Of a DNA stretch of 64,000 bases, positions 21,481 through 35,588 are shown one piece after another. A program made the position numbers and the translations under genes. This DNA is from Psettodes erumei (lineage: Eukaryota > Chordata > Actinopteri > Pleuronectiformes > Psettodidae), in assembly GCA_016785225.1 (NCBI GenBank), contig JAFBJZ010000618.1, positions 206,501 through 270,500 on the forward strand, given 5' to 3'. The notes beneath the pieces are model-generated. The model saw only the letters and a program-made list of their open reading frames with translations. It made no database searches and had not been told where the DNA came from. How positions within the stretch are numbered: the stretch's first letter is position 1; the number at the start of each line of letters is the position of its first letter.

Positions 21481-22673
21481 ATCAAGCCAGGGTCCTGCTG
21501 TTGTTCAATGTAAGGGGAACTTACATAGAATACTTGACACTTAAACTTGTATAAGCTGTTTTTGTAGAATCTGTTTTTAAATACTGCATACATATTTCCT
21601 GTGTTTTCTGGTTGTACTATAATAACAGAAATAACTGGGTATGGTCCTTATGGCATTGCAATACACATGTCTTCATTCTGTCCACTTGTACAATCTAATG
21701 TGATTCAATATAAATGTTGCCTTTACAGACAGTAATATTCAGTCTTGAATGACAGTGGCAGAGTTCATTTAACTGCATGATTACTATTGTGATGTAGTTT
21801 GTAGTGGTGTGGTACTGAGTTGCTTTCAAATTCAGAGATGTTGTGTTTAGTTTGTATAACACTGTACATGCTGCCTAATTAAGTGGCTAGTGAGAATGTG
21901 TGTATGTGTGTGTGTGTATGTGCAAATAACATCAGTGACAATAGTATTTTTAAGTTGTCTGACATAGTGCATAAAATACAGTAACATAACTAAGACACAC
22001 TGTATATGTAATATATGTTGCTTATATTATATAATAAATCATTTTATGTCATGGGAAATATATACACACCACTTCATTAGATGCACCTCTAAAGCGTTAT
22101 ACAATCCAACACATCACTGCCATAAATTTGACTTCTACAAAGTTTATGTTTCAGTTTTTGTTGTCAGTGTCATAAACGTCTGTGTCATTCCACATTTATC
22201 TAACCATGCATTTGTAGCTTATGGTACTTTTACTGCACTAACACTATGAAATTGTCTTGAACACTCTGAGTCCACATTAATTGCTAATACTGAAACAGCA
22301 AATGTTCATGTGTGCTCTCCAGATTAAGATCTGTGATTACTGTTTAATGTTGATGAGTGACTCGCTTTACTGACTGTTGAAATTCCCCATAAAGATGGGA
22401 TGTCTGTCTTTAAGATGTTTCTCTAAGTTTGTTGTGTCACTTGACTTCACCACCTCTTTATAGACTTGTTAGCATGTAGGCTTATCCGCATCTTGAACCT
22501 TTCCCTGGTTGTTTGCTTCATGTGCAAAATACTTCCAAATGGCACTTCAGCTTTTTCCATTTTTAATTAAAACTTCTCTCAAAGACCAGCTTACTGTTGT
22601 CAGCTATTGCTAATGTGTTCAGCTTCTGGTGAGAGGAGGGGCCGTGTGGCCTTCTGTCTGCAGCAGTGCTTTG
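21481..22673. other. Unassigned AT-rich DNA
   Basis: Contains a short GT-rich tract near 21900. I see no gene or known repeat. Confidence 0.4.
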
Positions 22674-22692
22674 TATATATATATATATATTT
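22674..22692. repeat. (TA)n microsatellite
   Basis: About nine TA units followed by a TTTA tract. Confidence 0.85.
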
Positions 22693-24079
22693 ATTTATTT
22701 TCATAGTGACAGCGCTGAATTTATCTGAACTATAGTGCTGCTTTGTGCCATCTCAGAGGCAAATCCTTGTTCATTAAGAGAGAGATCGCTTCTCGTGCAG
22801 TTCTTACAGGTAAAGGCTGGGCCACTGGTCCAGGGGAAACAGGAGCCCTTATTTCTCAAGCTTCCTGTGTAACCCCCTCTGTTGTGCAAAGAAACTAGAA
22901 ATCCACTGGTTTATAAGGTGATTTATCATTTTTTCCATTGGCTCTTTTTTTTACTTTTTATGACAATTTGCATTGCGAGTATCAAATCTAGAAAATAAAT
23001 AACTCAGTCGCTTCCCCTGCCTGTGTGTAGGTTCAAAAACAAGCATCATGTGTGAGCACATCATAGCCTCATGTGACAGCACAGGGCCTTGACATCACAA
23101 TTAGTCTAGTTGTCCATAGAGTGATGGGAGCTTTCATTAGTTGCATTATGGGGGTAAGTTTGACAAGCCATGGCAAAAACAGCATGTTCCCCCTCATGGC
23201 ACTTCCTCCTTTGCTCTGCATTTGAAAACTGGTCATGGCTTTTGCCACAGATAAAATACATCTGAATACATCTGATGGAGCCACAATTAGATTTGAGTTT
23301 TAATGGAAACAGTTTTCTCTGAAAGTGTAACCTTTAAGCTCTACATATTCACTAATGGGATTGTCTGCCATGATGACTTTGTGGTAACTCATCTCTCACA
23401 CTGAAATACATCTCACAGATAGATAAGAAGACTTCCAAGGCATGCTTTGCCTGCCTGCCTAGTGTGCATTGTGTTTCACAATGAAAGTAATACAGTGTTC
23501 TAGGCCAATATCATAAAATGGGATGATGAGAAAATGAGGCTCTTGTTGAAAATACTCTGTACTCCTCCTCCCACCTTGGATTTGCGTCATTTATTCAGTT
23601 CTTTTTTGGTTTACTCTAGCTTTATTTGACTTCACAGTACCATGAAATACCACAGATATCCTTAAAGAGCAGCTGGTGGCAGTACCTCCCATGTCATCCG
23701 TGAGTTGATCACACAAACAGAGGGTTAAGCCATATCTGTCTCCCCGTCTCTATATATAGTGTAGATCACCAGCGGCAAACCAAAGGATCTATCAAGTGCA
23801 GAGATGAAAGAAGTCTCCAGCGCCAGAGGTTAGGATGTGACATCTCGGAGTGCCTGACATCGAGTCTCTGGCAGCAACCCCCCTCCATCCCTGTTCCTTT
23901 AGGATAAAGGACCAGAGTAGTGTCCATGGATGTCACCCCCTCCACCCACTCCCCCTCCTCTCTATCTGATGATCTGAGATGACTATGTCACCTCCTCTTT
24001 GCATTCGTCCAGGTTCACCTTGGGTCTTGCCAGCATATTGCCTGTCCTGTCACACACTTTAAGTCAGAAAAGAACACCG
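22693..24079. other. Unassigned, mostly unique DNA
   Basis: No exon recognised on either strand. The part at 23660-24000 is less AT-rich and has few simple repeats, so it would be worth testing for conservation, but the sequence itself shows no motif. Confidence 0.35.
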
Positions 24080-24660
24080 TCATGCCAAGTCCTGCTGCTG
24101 GAAAATTAAATCAGCATCTCCATAAAGCTTGTCAGCAGAGGGAAGCACGATGTGCTCCAACATTTCCTGGTAGACAGCTGCACTGACTCTGGTTTGATAA
24201 AACACAGTGGACCAACACCAGCAGATGACATGGCCCCCTAAATCAGCACTGACTATGGAAACTTCACACTGGACCTCATGCACCTTGGATTCTGTGCCTC
24301 TCCACTCTTACTCCAGACTCGGGGGCCTTGATTTCCAAATGAAATGCAAAATGTACTTTTATCTGAAAAGAGACCAGATAGATTTGGACCATTGAGCATT
24401 AGTCCAGTCCTTTTTCTCTTTAGCCCATGTAAGACAGTTCTAACATTGTCTCTGGTTCAGGAGTGGCTTGACACAAGGAATGTGACAGTTGTAGACCATG
24501 TTCTGGTTTCGTCTGTGTGTGGTGGCTGCACTGACTTCAGCCACGGTTCACTCTTTGTAATCCTCCCCCAGATGAATATGCTTGGATACAGCACTCTGTG
24601 AAAAGCCAGCTTCTTTAGCAATGTCCTTTTGTGGCCTACCCTTTTAAATTTGGGTTTTAA
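24080..24660 (-). pseudogene. Tc1/mariner transposase fragment
   Basis: Minus-strand frames give a Tc1-type DDE transposase in order. Seen are 'KSTFCISFGNQGPRVW', then 'SSVKFP' and 'GAMSSAGVGPLCF', then 'SAAVYQEMLEHIVLPSADKL', ending YGDADLIFQQQDLA, just before the second catalytic Asp region would continue (D-x-A-P-x-H in the family). Stops and shifts near 24320, 24250 and 24160 break it. The C-terminal third with the final catalytic residue, and the inverted repeats, are not present adjacent to it. Confidence 0.85.
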
Positions 24661-25819
24661 TTAGCTGCAAGCCATAATCATCATTAGTCCAGTTAGTATT
24701 TGTATTACCATTAGTATTAGTCCAGCAAATTTGATGTGTGAACACTTGTGTGGTTGTAACAGTATCATATATTTCATATGACTTCATTGAGAATACCACA
24801 TAAGAGCAGAATTTTAACTGAGTACAAGTACAGGACAAGTTCATCTTCAACTAAAATGAGCATCAAACTGTTAGAGATGACAGAAGCATGTTGAACACCT
24901 GAACCTCGAGCTTCCTTTTTATTTGGTTCTATAACAGTTCTTATTAAGGTATTATCTCAGGAGCTTTAACAAAATGGCCAGAACAAATTCCACTGACAGC
25001 ATGACATCATCCTGTGGAGCTCACTGGGGCTGCATGTGTGTTTGTGTATGGGCAGGCATGTGTAAAGGGTGAATTTTAATTAGCTGAGCACTGCCGCAGC
25101 AGCCCCACTTCAGCAAGCTGACAAAAAAGTACACGATTGTCTCTCTTCCCTCACCCCTATCACATCTTCTCCTCACCCCAGGCTGCCTCACTGCCCACAC
25201 TCTGTCCTTCCAAACAGACAAAACAGTCTCTTATTCATCAGCTATGTCAGCTAAAGAGCTTCAGGCCTTCTACAATATGCTTACTTTCATGACAGGGCCT
25301 TAAGAAATTTGTTAATTTCTTATTTTAATGAAGAGTTTTGCTTTTGCTTTGCTTCAAGCAGACATCAGAGGGCACCTGCCGAACACAACAGGCAGAGAAT
25401 ACAATATGATGTTTGTCTAATTTGGATTTATTTTGCTATGAAGTCCCATTTCTTTTCCCAGCACATTATTTAAATCTTAATGGCTGCCAAAATAATGCTT
25501 ATGTAGGGAGTGTACTCTGCAAGTGCTGTTTGTCATTTCATGAGGGATTTAAAACAATATACAAATTTTGTCATCTGAAATTCATCAGCCTGTTTCCAGG
25601 ATGCTGGGAAAATGAAATTATTTTACCAAAGTGCAAAATAGTTGTGCAAAGTGCTTTTGAACCACTTTTAATATTTTAAAACATTGTTTCCACCAAATGT
25701 TAGACTTAATCATATTTTGGAACAGTGCTGTTTAAAGCATAGTTCACACCCTAAGTTGTTACTGAGAATTTTAATGTCTGAGTAGATTGAGACCTGTGTC
25801 CTTTCCCCCTGGCTGTTGA
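24661..25819. other. Unassigned AT-rich DNA
   Basis: No gene or repeat family recognised. Short frames only. Confidence 0.4.
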
Positions 25820-25904
25820 GAGAAGCTTTTGAATAACTCCAGTTTCCGCTAATGGAGATATATGGTCTCCATTAGAGGAGAATGTAGTCCAACAAAAGCT
25901 TCTC
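25820..25904. repeat. 85-bp nested inverted repeat
   Basis: Outer arms GAGAAGCTTTTG (25820-25831) and CAAAAGCTTCTC (25893-25904) pair perfectly over 12 bp. Inner arms CTAATGGAGA (25849-25858) and TCTCCATTAG (25866-25875) pair perfectly over 10 bp around a 7-nt loop. The 17-nt segments between them match at about half of positions. As RNA this would fold into one long hairpin of miRNA-precursor size. It could equally be a remnant of a small inverted-repeat transposon. Confidence 0.6.
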
Positions 25905-26929
25905 ATGTTTTCACTGTCAGGAATGAGGTTGATATTAATTTTAAAAATATTTGTCTTGCAATGTTAATTTCATCCACCCCCACAGGTTGTCAGTCTGCTC
26001 AGTCACACCTGTTGTGTGTGTGTTGTAGTGATGTAGCACTGTGTTAATGGAATTTGGTTGTCAGCGAAACATATTTATTTGAAGCAAACTTTCAGAAAAG
26101 ACAGAGCTCATGCTGGTGACTCCTGGCTGATTGGTTTTAATGCTCATTAACATTCATTTGGATCATGGCTGAGCTGTCAAGATCATCTGAGTACTGCTGA
26201 CAGTATGCCTGAAGACTGTGATCAGCTTTGATAGTTATGTTGGTCTGGAAGTGATGCAACATTCATGTCTATACGAACAGTCTGGCCTTTTGTAACTGAC
26301 AATAAGAAATAGTTTTTGAATCTGGTACTGTGAATCAATAATATGTGCAGCTGCAGGGCATGTCTGCATATCTGCAAAGTTCTCTTCAAGCGTTCATAGT
26401 AGGACTGAAGAAACAACAAGACAACACTGCTCTCTTTAACTAATAGTGTGTGACAACTAATTCTTCTGAGTGATTTTTGTCTGTTGTGTCAAGCCGGTTG
26501 AACTTGAAGAGACAATTTGACAATAACAGCTAAAACTATCATAACCAAGTGAATTCTGTATTGGGGCGTTGACAGAATTTGGTCGGTGTTGCAGGTATAA
26601 TTAATTGGCTAAGTCTCGCGTGCATGAACTGCAGTGGCATGGAATGAGTTGATGAGGAGCCAGACCTCTGGCTGCAAAATGTCAGGAATGACACATATTT
26701 TCTGTGAAAATGAAAAGCAAATAGAATGAATTGATCCAAGGCTATCAAGTCAAGCTGGATCACCTGAGGATACAGAGGACCACCCAGAGTGTGGTAAGAG
26801 ACTGGTATGCCTTTGTTTTTATGGAGATGTGGCTGAATGAGAACATCCCCAACAAAGCCGTTCAGCTAGATGGACTGTGTTTAAATTGAACTGATAGATC
26901 AACAAGGCATTATGATCTGTGGAGATAAT
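25905..26929. other. Unassigned AT-rich DNA
   Basis: Nothing recognisable beyond short frames. Confidence 0.4.
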
Positions 26930-27002
26930 ATCCTGTTTCTGTATATGCTGAAGTGTATGATGGAAGTGACAATAAACCAAAACTGAAACTGAAACTGAAA
27001 AG
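26930..27002 (+). repeat. Probable LINE/SINE 3' tail
   Basis: 'gaagtgacaataaaccaaaa' runs into (CTGAAA)n repeated about three times. A short 'caataaa' and a microsatellite-like tail of this kind is usual at the 3' ends of L2-like LINEs and their SINEs in fish. No coding part is visible upstream. Confidence 0.45.
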
Positions 27003-28199
27003 TCATCCATTAAGCTGTGGTTCAGGTGAACTTTTGACATATAATGTTAGACTACCATATGTATTTGTTGTAATAATGACATGGGCAGCCCACATATTTC
27101 TGTTTAAATCAAGCTCTTATAACAGTTTGTGTTGAGTCACTTTCTGTAGGAGATTCTTTTCTTTAAGTGCTGCTTTGGCTTTAAGACTTTTAAACACACT
27201 TTGGTGCACAGACTGGGCTGCATTAATGCATAATTGCAATTTGTGCCCAGTCCTAACACATGTATGTCTATGAATCATGTATGCTGCAATCTTTTGTTTC
27301 CAAAAAACAATTGCTGCGCCAGTCATATGTAATAAAATGGGCAGCCACTGTCATCTAAGCTTTTATTTGCAGATGTCTAAATGTGGGTTTTGATACTAAG
27401 CTGCAAAGCTCCTTAATTTGCTCCATAACCACCACTCTCATTGTGTCCTATTCCAACACAGCATGCATAATGGTGTTTCTTTTAGGGACAGTGTTGTCTG
27501 GCTCCAGAGTTTCAGTTACCTTCTTAAATCCTGGACCCTCAATAATATTAACAAGCCTTACATCCTGTGCAATAAAATCTGCAATGCTGCCAGTTGTTGC
27601 TCACATCTGTGTCTCCATGAGCAGAGCCTTCAAATCGACAGTTTTCTGGGTTAATCGCAGATGTGAGAATGAAATAGCACAGATATACATGTACATACAT
27701 TTTAAATTACCCTCATAAATAGAACTATTGTCTGCATAATATATTGAGTAAATCTGCCCAGATATTTGCAGAGTGCCCACCGAGCTGTGCTACTTACCCA
27801 TTTCAAGTGGTTGCCATGTTTGATGTTGTGAATGAATAGTTTGCTAGCGCATCTTGTGAGTTGTTAGAATATCAAAACATACTAATGATTCCCCTCATTT
27901 ATAATTCTTCAGCGAAATGAGGGGGCAGCCCCACTGGACATAGACCGTAACCTGTTAATAAAGCTTATGCTATGTCTCAAATCGGGAACTTCAGTTAGTA
28001 CATCTGTAGTACACTGTGCACATTGCACTGTTTTACTTTCTTGTTTCATGTGACATGGAAATTCCACCACCAAAGGAGCCATGTGTCAACACACATTCAG
28101 CTAGTACAAAATTTCCTTCCTCATCATCAGTAGCAAAAATGGTGAAAGGGTATAAAATAAAAGTTATGGTGAAAGGAAAATTCTATCAGAATAATAGTT
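27003..28199. other. Unassigned AT-rich DNA
   Basis: A 111-codon plus frame at 27383-27718 has no known motif and uses a composition typical of chance frames. Nothing else is recognisable. Confidence 0.35.
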
Positions 28200-28530
28200 T
28201 CTGACCCTGTTTATGAAATGATTTTGTATAATTTGTGTGTCCTCCTTTTGCCTTTCTAACATCTTCCAACCTCTTTGGGTTCCATCTGAGCAGCTTTTGT
28301 ATTCTCTCTGGTGTCATTTTATCCAATTCTTCATAACATATTTGTTCTAAGTCTCTCAAATTGTTTGGTTATTTGCCATGTGCAGCCTTGTTCAAATGTA
28401 TCCACAGGTTTTCAATGATGTTCAAGTCTGGAGACTGGGAAGATCATGACCAAACATTCACCTTATACTTTATAAAACATTCCTGATTTGACTTTGTTTT
28501 GTGCTTTGGATCATCTAGCTCATCTTGTCT
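28200..28530 (-). pseudogene. Tc1/mariner transposase C-terminal fragment
   Basis: Minus-strand translation in shifting frames reads the last catalytic region of a Tc1-like transposase (D-L-P-S-L-Q/S-P-D-L-N type), a helix equivalent to 'NNQTI..ET', and ends with 'REYKSCSDGTQRGWKMLERQ', 'KEDTQIIQNHF'. At least four stops or shifts are present. It is a different Tc1 lineage from the copy at 24.1-24.7 kb. Confidence 0.7.
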
Positions 28531-29509
28531 CTTGTGTCCTGTCTCTTCATTTTTAGCTTTCTGAGCAATGGTAGAGATTGTAAGGAATTATTTTCTCAGC
28601 ATGTGTAACTTTACAAACTTTACCCAAATAATTTCACTCTGGTCTCATTAGAGCTCATAATTTTTTTTTTTTTTTAACTCATTTGGTGTGTTCACATGCT
28701 GTTAAGCATACTCTAAGCAGATTATTGTGAGTCATGGTCCCAGGACATCCCACGTTAACTCCATTTCTGGTTCATGGTCTTCACTTTTGGTACTAGTATC
28801 CCCAAATGCTTGAAAGTATTTTTATATCCCTCTCCTGCTTAATGACAGTTTCTCCAGTTTCATTTTGAGGTCTTTTCCTGATTCATTGTGTCATCATTGT
28901 GTTTGGCATTCTTAGCATACTGCTTGAGACTGCTCCTGTAAATCTACCACTTGTAAATGTAAAATGAAAGTCCAGTGTAGCACACCCAGTACCAGGTTGA
29001 ACAGTTACCAATGGGTTTTTTTGTTTTTTTTATACATCAGACAAATGATTTCACATATTGAAGTTTGCAAACACTAATGTGTTGTAAATTTAATTTAAAT
29101 GGATGAAATTACTGTTCTTACCCATCAGTCAACACATAATGGCCTTTAATTAAATAATCAGACTTTTCCCCTCCTGCTCTCAGAGTTTGTCAAACAGCAG
29201 CAGTCATGACTGTTACTCAAAATGGCTTCTTTCTCACCACTGTACCATAAAGGTCAGAGATAGTTGTCTTTCTGGCAGGTTCTTCCATCTCTCACAGAGG
29301 ACATCTGAAGCTCTGTTAGAGTGACCAATGGTCATTGAGCATTGAGTGGCCATTACTCAGTCCAGTTAGAGTCTTAGCAATGGCTTTATACCCTTGCCCC
29401 AATGGATGTCCTTACCACAGTTTTATACAAAGGTCTACAGAGTGTCCTTTGGAACTCTAGGCATATTGTAAACACATCTCTGGGATGAAACTGGAAGCAC
29501 TAGACCACA
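28531..29509. other. Probable decayed Tc1 surroundings, unassigned
   Basis: This lies between a transposase C-terminus and a Tc1-like terminal sequence and may be one old element with insertions, but I could not align transposase motifs across it. Contains an A/T homopolymer near 28665. Confidence 0.3.
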
Positions 29510-29625
29510 TTATGGAGTGCCACAAGAAAGGGTCTGAATACTATGTATATGAGAGATGTCAGTTTTTCCTTTTTATAAATTTGCATAAAAATGTTTTCAC
29601 TTTGTCATCCATTATTGGGCAACAG
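29510..29625 (+). mobile_element. Tc1-like element end
   Basis: Contains 'agggtctgaatact', then 'tttataaatttgcataaaa' and 'tgttttcactttgtca', in the order seen near the ends of common fish Tc1 elements. No coding sequence is included. Confidence 0.55.
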
Positions 29626-32600
29626 TTGAAAATTTACCAATTAAATTGATATCTACAATATGATAAAATGTGCATATGGAGGGGTCTTCAGAATCAGCTG
29701 TACTGTATGTAGTAAAATGGGCAAGATGTAAAAACATAGGAAGTGATGCAAAATGTACCAATAAAAATGTAATAATATATATGCTAGATCATGGGTGTTT
29801 TGGGGCAATCCCACATTATACTTATGCATAGCTGTATACATATTAGGCAAATAATGTTTTCATGAAACGCAATGCCATTAGGATTATGTTTTGAGGAAAT
29901 GTTGTAAAAGAACATATCTGGCAAGTAAGTAAACTGTTGACAGACAAAAGTTTTCTTTTGTTTTCCTGAAAAACCATCTCCTGCTCAGAACACATATTAC
30001 TTAATGTAAGGGAAAGATGGTGTTCTTGGTTTACAACAGACAACATCTGCACTGACATGAAGAATGGGTTTGGACCTTGAGTGACATTTAACCAAAATCA
30101 AACTTTCACTGACCAGTATGTTGCTTAAATCTAAACACCTGGTGTCTGGTGTCAAAGCCCTGAGCTTGTAGCACCTCTATCATGTAATTCAAGCAGCAAT
30201 GATGTGTCTCACCACTTTGTAGTATGGAAAATAAAGGAGTAATAAATGACGACAAATTTCAGAGTCAGGGTTTTTGACTCCTCAGGGGACCTGGGAGATT
30301 AGAATAATGAAAACAAAACTGGTCTCGGCCAGCACTTCCTCCTGCTTAATAGCGCATGCAGATGGCTCAGCAGTCACCTATCAAACAAAACTTGGACAAG
30401 TTTGGTTAGAGCATTGCATTATAGTAGGAAACATATAATAAACGGTATGCTTCCCATGATAAGAACGCTACAGAATAGAGACAGGACACAGAAGCCTGAG
30501 TGACTTTGTTTTGTTGTATTTTGTGCCATTTAGTATATACAAGGTGGGATAAAAACATTGTGGCCACACCACTGTCATTCATTCCTCTTAATTGTTACTC
30601 ATGTTATGGGGTTGAAGTGGTGTGCTAAATCATGAATCGGAAAGAGAATACAGCCCCACGTTTTTCAATGGCACAAGCTGGAGCCAAGAAAGGATGTATA
30701 CTCCTTGTTTCTTTAATTGGTGTCCCGTTTCCTGTTTCCGTCAACATTTTATTGTTATTAGTCTCATTGTTGTAACAGAGTCCACTGCCTTGATCATTAT
30801 CGTTAGCATTTACATTGTGCTGTTTTTGCGGTTGAGGTTGCAGCGAACCAGTTTAAGCTATCAGCACCATTACATTAGTATCAACAACGTGAAATATTCT
30901 CCACTAAGATGTGAGGGCGTGTAGTGTTTTTTTTGTATGTGTTGGAAACGCTCATTTTATGTTAACATAAAAATAAATATGTTTAAATAAAATAAAAATT
31001 CTAGTACCAAGATTTATAAAAGACAGATATAAGACATATCAAGTCTCATGTCTGAAAGGCTTTTATACTTTGAAATGCAGAGTAAATAGTAAAAAAAAAA
31101 GAAAATTGAACCAACATCTTCCAGAGCTCTCTGCTATTTCTTAAGTTAAAATATCACTAGTATGAAACTATCACTATTTTTTTTGGCCACAGTGCTCCAC
31201 TTAGAACTCAAACTGAATAGAATTACACTCATAAATTAACTGTAATGTAGTTTCATTTGTTCTGTTCATACATGCTCTCTCTTTACTTCTTTTTTCATTA
31301 ACCTTTTGTACCAGAGACAAATTGACTGTTTTCTCTCAATGAAGGGGGTATTTCCTTTCCTGTTTGCCATTGTTTTGTCATCAGTTGTCTCTCTTTTGTC
31401 TATTCTTTGCATTCCTACCTTTGTGCGCTGTAAGACTGACAGCCTAACTGTAGTGCTCTCACACTACTTGCTGTTAAAAAAAGAAATAACAAAATGCTAC
31501 TGTTCCTGCTCAGGTACACACATTGGTTTTATCTGTTGTGAAATGTGATGTTTAGGAAACGTCAGAGCAGGAGGGAGGATCAGTAGGATCTAGTGTCCTG
31601 TGCTTTCAGGTTTAAGATGTGATGTGTGTTGCAGAGTCAAATATAAGATGTTCAACATTATTTACGCTAGACAGTTTGTTTGACAATTGTTTGCAATTTC
31701 CTCAGGGGACAAAAGGAGCCCAATTGCTGGAGAGCTATGGAGGAAAGGCTCATGATTACAGCAGCTATCTTGCCGTCATGATTGAAAGTTGATGTGAGAT
31801 AACAAGGTGCTTTGTCATCATAGCCATAACAAGCATCAATATGTCATAATGGAAACCTTCTCGGAGAGGCAGAGATGCTGCATACCATTCATGCCATTTA
31901 CACCATCAAGCCTTCCCCACATAGCTTCACTCCTGACAGCACATTACATGCAAACATGGCTGCTGTCTCTGCTGTCTCATCATCTGCTTGCCAGTTAGAC
32001 CTCAGTTCTGCTGAGACTGTGTGGTCCTTTACATTGAAATTCCTAGTTTTAATGGCTGGCTGTGGTTTATGTTTGTTTTTTCCTCTTACATTTGCATTAA
32101 GTTGCATTAAGACACTACAGGAAATTAATTGTAACTTATGTCTTTTTTCTCCTGGTAATAATGGGAATCTACTGTAGGGTTTTGATAATCTGGGTAAACT
32201 GTGGGCTTTTCAAGAAAAATTTCTGATTATCTGATAGCTTGTGTTTCTTGACCAGTTGGAGATTATTTTAATAGTAAATGTAATCTCACATCGTTCCCAG
32301 GTTTCAGTGAAAAGGTTTCTCTACAGTTCAGTTATAATAAAGAAAACAAAATGCTAAACCTTTTTTTTTTTTACCTTATAAACATTTTAACTTCAGAAGT
32401 TTTCAACTCCTCAACTCCAGGTTTCCCAGCTTGCAATGTCCTAATGTAAAAACCTGCAGGGAGAAAAATATGTACAATGAATTAATCTTAGTAATATGTC
32501 AAGCAAGTGCCAGTAGTAGCACACTGACATACTATTGTCCAAATGTAACTACCTAAAGATACACATGCCCCGCTAGGTACAAAAAAAGAGCCACGTGCAC

Positions 32601-35588
32601 ATCTGTAACAAATGTTTTTAATGTGTGCATAGATTTGTAATTGTATTCATTTTGATTTGAAATCTGTGCCCACAGATTTGCAATATGGGCACCACTGTTT
32701 AAAGTACAGATTTATATGTTGTTGGGTTTTTTCCCTCAGATGACCTTCAGTGGCTCCTTAGGCTTTTTAGCATTTAAACAGCAAAATAACAGTCACTGTA
32801 GCATTATGACTTGCAAGTGTTCAGTTTGAATTTGCTTGGATAGTTACATTGAAGGTAAGCAAGACTAGACAATACATCATTACTGACATGGTTTGAGGTA
32901 TTTTCTATAAAAAGTGAAGAGACTTTTGAAATCAGGTTGGATTCTCTAATAGTTCATCAGTTGACTGCAGTTTACTGATTGTCATGTGTCATACTAAATA
33001 TCTCTTTATTATGTTCAAGTCCTTCCAAAGGGCAGTGGCAAGTCCTATAGCCTTATGACAAATTGAATTCATACATTTATGTAATTCAGTTCCAGGTAGT
33101 CTTTCCTCACCAGATGTTTTCCTTCTCGGAGCTGTAATCCCTTCTAAGCAGAAAATAATTGTCAGCTATGACACACCAATGACCCTTTGTGCTTCCTTTG
33201 TGCTGATAGCCTTAGTCATGAAGAGGAATGTGTGGATTCAGCATGCAGAGGGCAATGCATGTTCAGAATGGATTACTGTCCTCTAAAATGGGTTTATCAG
33301 TCAGTGGCATTTGATGAGGAATGCATCTCTTGAGTGCTCCCAAATATATCAACACTAATGTTTGCTGTAGTGATATGACTTGCATACTAGGGGCTAGAAA
33401 TTAGTCAGAAAAGAGAATAGATCACAAGCATGCAAACATGATTTCGTTTTATCTTGTTTCCCCCCAGAGCTGAATTTTTATACATATATAAAAAAGAGCT
33501 GAATAATTAAATTTACCCAGTTTTGAATCAGGGCTGCAATGATTAGTTGGAACAATCGATTATGTTGATTCTAAAAATTTGACTGCATGGACATTTAGTC
33601 TCAACACATCATATCAGTAAATCAATAAGTCCCTTCAACTGTCTTAACCACGTAAAACCATGGAAAACCACATAATCTTCATTTTAACTCACTCTGTTAA
33701 GGGAATCCTGGTTTCTTTTCCTCTGCTTAGTAATACTGTATATGTAAATCCAGTGGGTAGTCTGATCTGTTCTTTAGTCATGGTCAAAAATGGTTGATGC
33801 CATCCTGGTAGAGGAGCAGCTCGGGCTCTGGTGGACCATTAGGACCATGGTGTTTTGATATATTGGTTTACAGTACTGTTTGCATAAAAGAAGTACAATT
33901 TTGAAAGTACTGCTGTCATGTTTTATAAGAAAATAGTATTGAAGTCCTTGAGTGACATACATAGCATAATCAAGTGAGGTTAATAACCAAAGGATGTGAA
34001 AAAAATGATGATAATGTAAAATATAACTTGAGCAAAACTGGCATAATTCAAATTATTGCTTATTTCATAAATATAAATCTTCAACTGTTGGTTTTGTTAA
34101 AATCCCGAGAATCACAGATGAAATTCATGAATTGAGACTAATGTGCACTGACACTATAATAGGCTTACAATGTGTACTTGAAAACACATGTATATATTGA
34201 AATTAATTTAATCCTGTGATATTCAATCCTTTTCACACTGTAACACTGACAAAGAGGCAGCATCAAGATTTTATGTAGAAACAGCATGTCTATGAAACCT
34301 CATCTGGTATTAGAGTAGTAAATATTTCTATTTGTGGAAAAACAGAAAACAAGGGGATTTTCAAAGGACAGTGCTTTCAGCCACTAAAGAGACAGAGAAA
34401 GCAGCATTTCCACCTACTCAGAAACAATCCACTGCATTTTTTATGAGCCAGAAACAGACACACTACATCATTGAATCTAGCAGAACCTCTATACATGTAA
34501 ATTATTTTCATTACTACACTAAAAACAAGAGATAAATCCTTTGGAAGAGGTGTAAAAATGTAAACCTCCCTGAGGCACATCCCTGTGTGAGTGGCAGTCT
34601 GGTGACTTTCCTTTGATCGCTGTTGGCATATTTGAAGATAATGAAGGACCTGTGTCCTTCACTCCGAAGAGCAGTCTGGACAAATATTTCCAATCAGCAA
34701 ATTAGCTCATCAGCAAGTGAGCTCACAACAATGACAGTACAGAGGCAGGAGCAGAGTGTATTCCCTTGATACGGTGATGTTCTGCATCATTGTTTGTAAA
34801 ATATTGTGTGCTTCTTTTCTTTACCTTGAATGCTAATTTCATATAAGGGTATGTTGAACAGTTGCTTGAGCCACCCAAATTACTTTAAAGCTGGTATACT
34901 CCCATTGTGTGGTACATGTGCACTGTACCAGAAATTGCTGTCAAATATAACCAATTTCATACACTTTTATAAACATATAATGCACCCTCATGGTACATTT
35001 TTGAGTTTATTTTGCTTTATTAAATAAGTCTCCAAAAATATGCTACAGTATGTGGCCAGTAAATATAGATTTGGAGGAATACAGGAAATTGCAGAAAGGT
35101 TCTGTTGCATCAACTTGCATGATTATTTCACTTCATGACTTTACCCATATTTGTATTGGTGTTCAGCACTAATAATCAAGTGAGTGATGCTGCATAGTTA
35201 GTAGTGATATGAAGATCTGCTGCTGTCACTTTGGACACATGATCATATCAAACAAAGACATTTAAGATACACATACTGTCCGGTCCCTGAATGCATCAGG
35301 CAGTATGTGTAGATGCTTTTGGTTTCTCCCTATGTCTGCAGTTCATCAGCAGACCAACTGAATCACACAGAACTACAGTTCTCTCTCTAGTCCAGGGGTG
35401 GGCAAACGTTTTGACTCGTGGGCCACAATGGGTTGATAAAAAATGATTTATGAAATAAACCCTGCATTTAATTAAAAAATTTAACAAAAAACCTATTTTA
35501 ATGCTTTGGCTTCTGCCTGCCATACGTTTTATCAGCACTTTGACTGCCGGGACGGCTATATCACAAATTATTTTTCAAATGCATTTTT
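29626..35588. other. Long AT-rich region without recognised genes
   Basis: I see no exon with homology and no clear mobile element. The best open frame is 30622-30924 (plus, 100 codons) with a hydrophobic stretch near residues 44-68, but it has no recognisable family and no supporting signals. Poly-T near 32360 and simple AT tracts are present. If the candidate exon at 20805 is real, this would be intron. Confidence 0.4.

Noticed and set aside
30622..30924. 100-codon plus frame with a hydrophobic stretch
   Set aside because: No family resemblance, no splice or promoter context, and AT-rich hydrophobic codons arise readily by chance.
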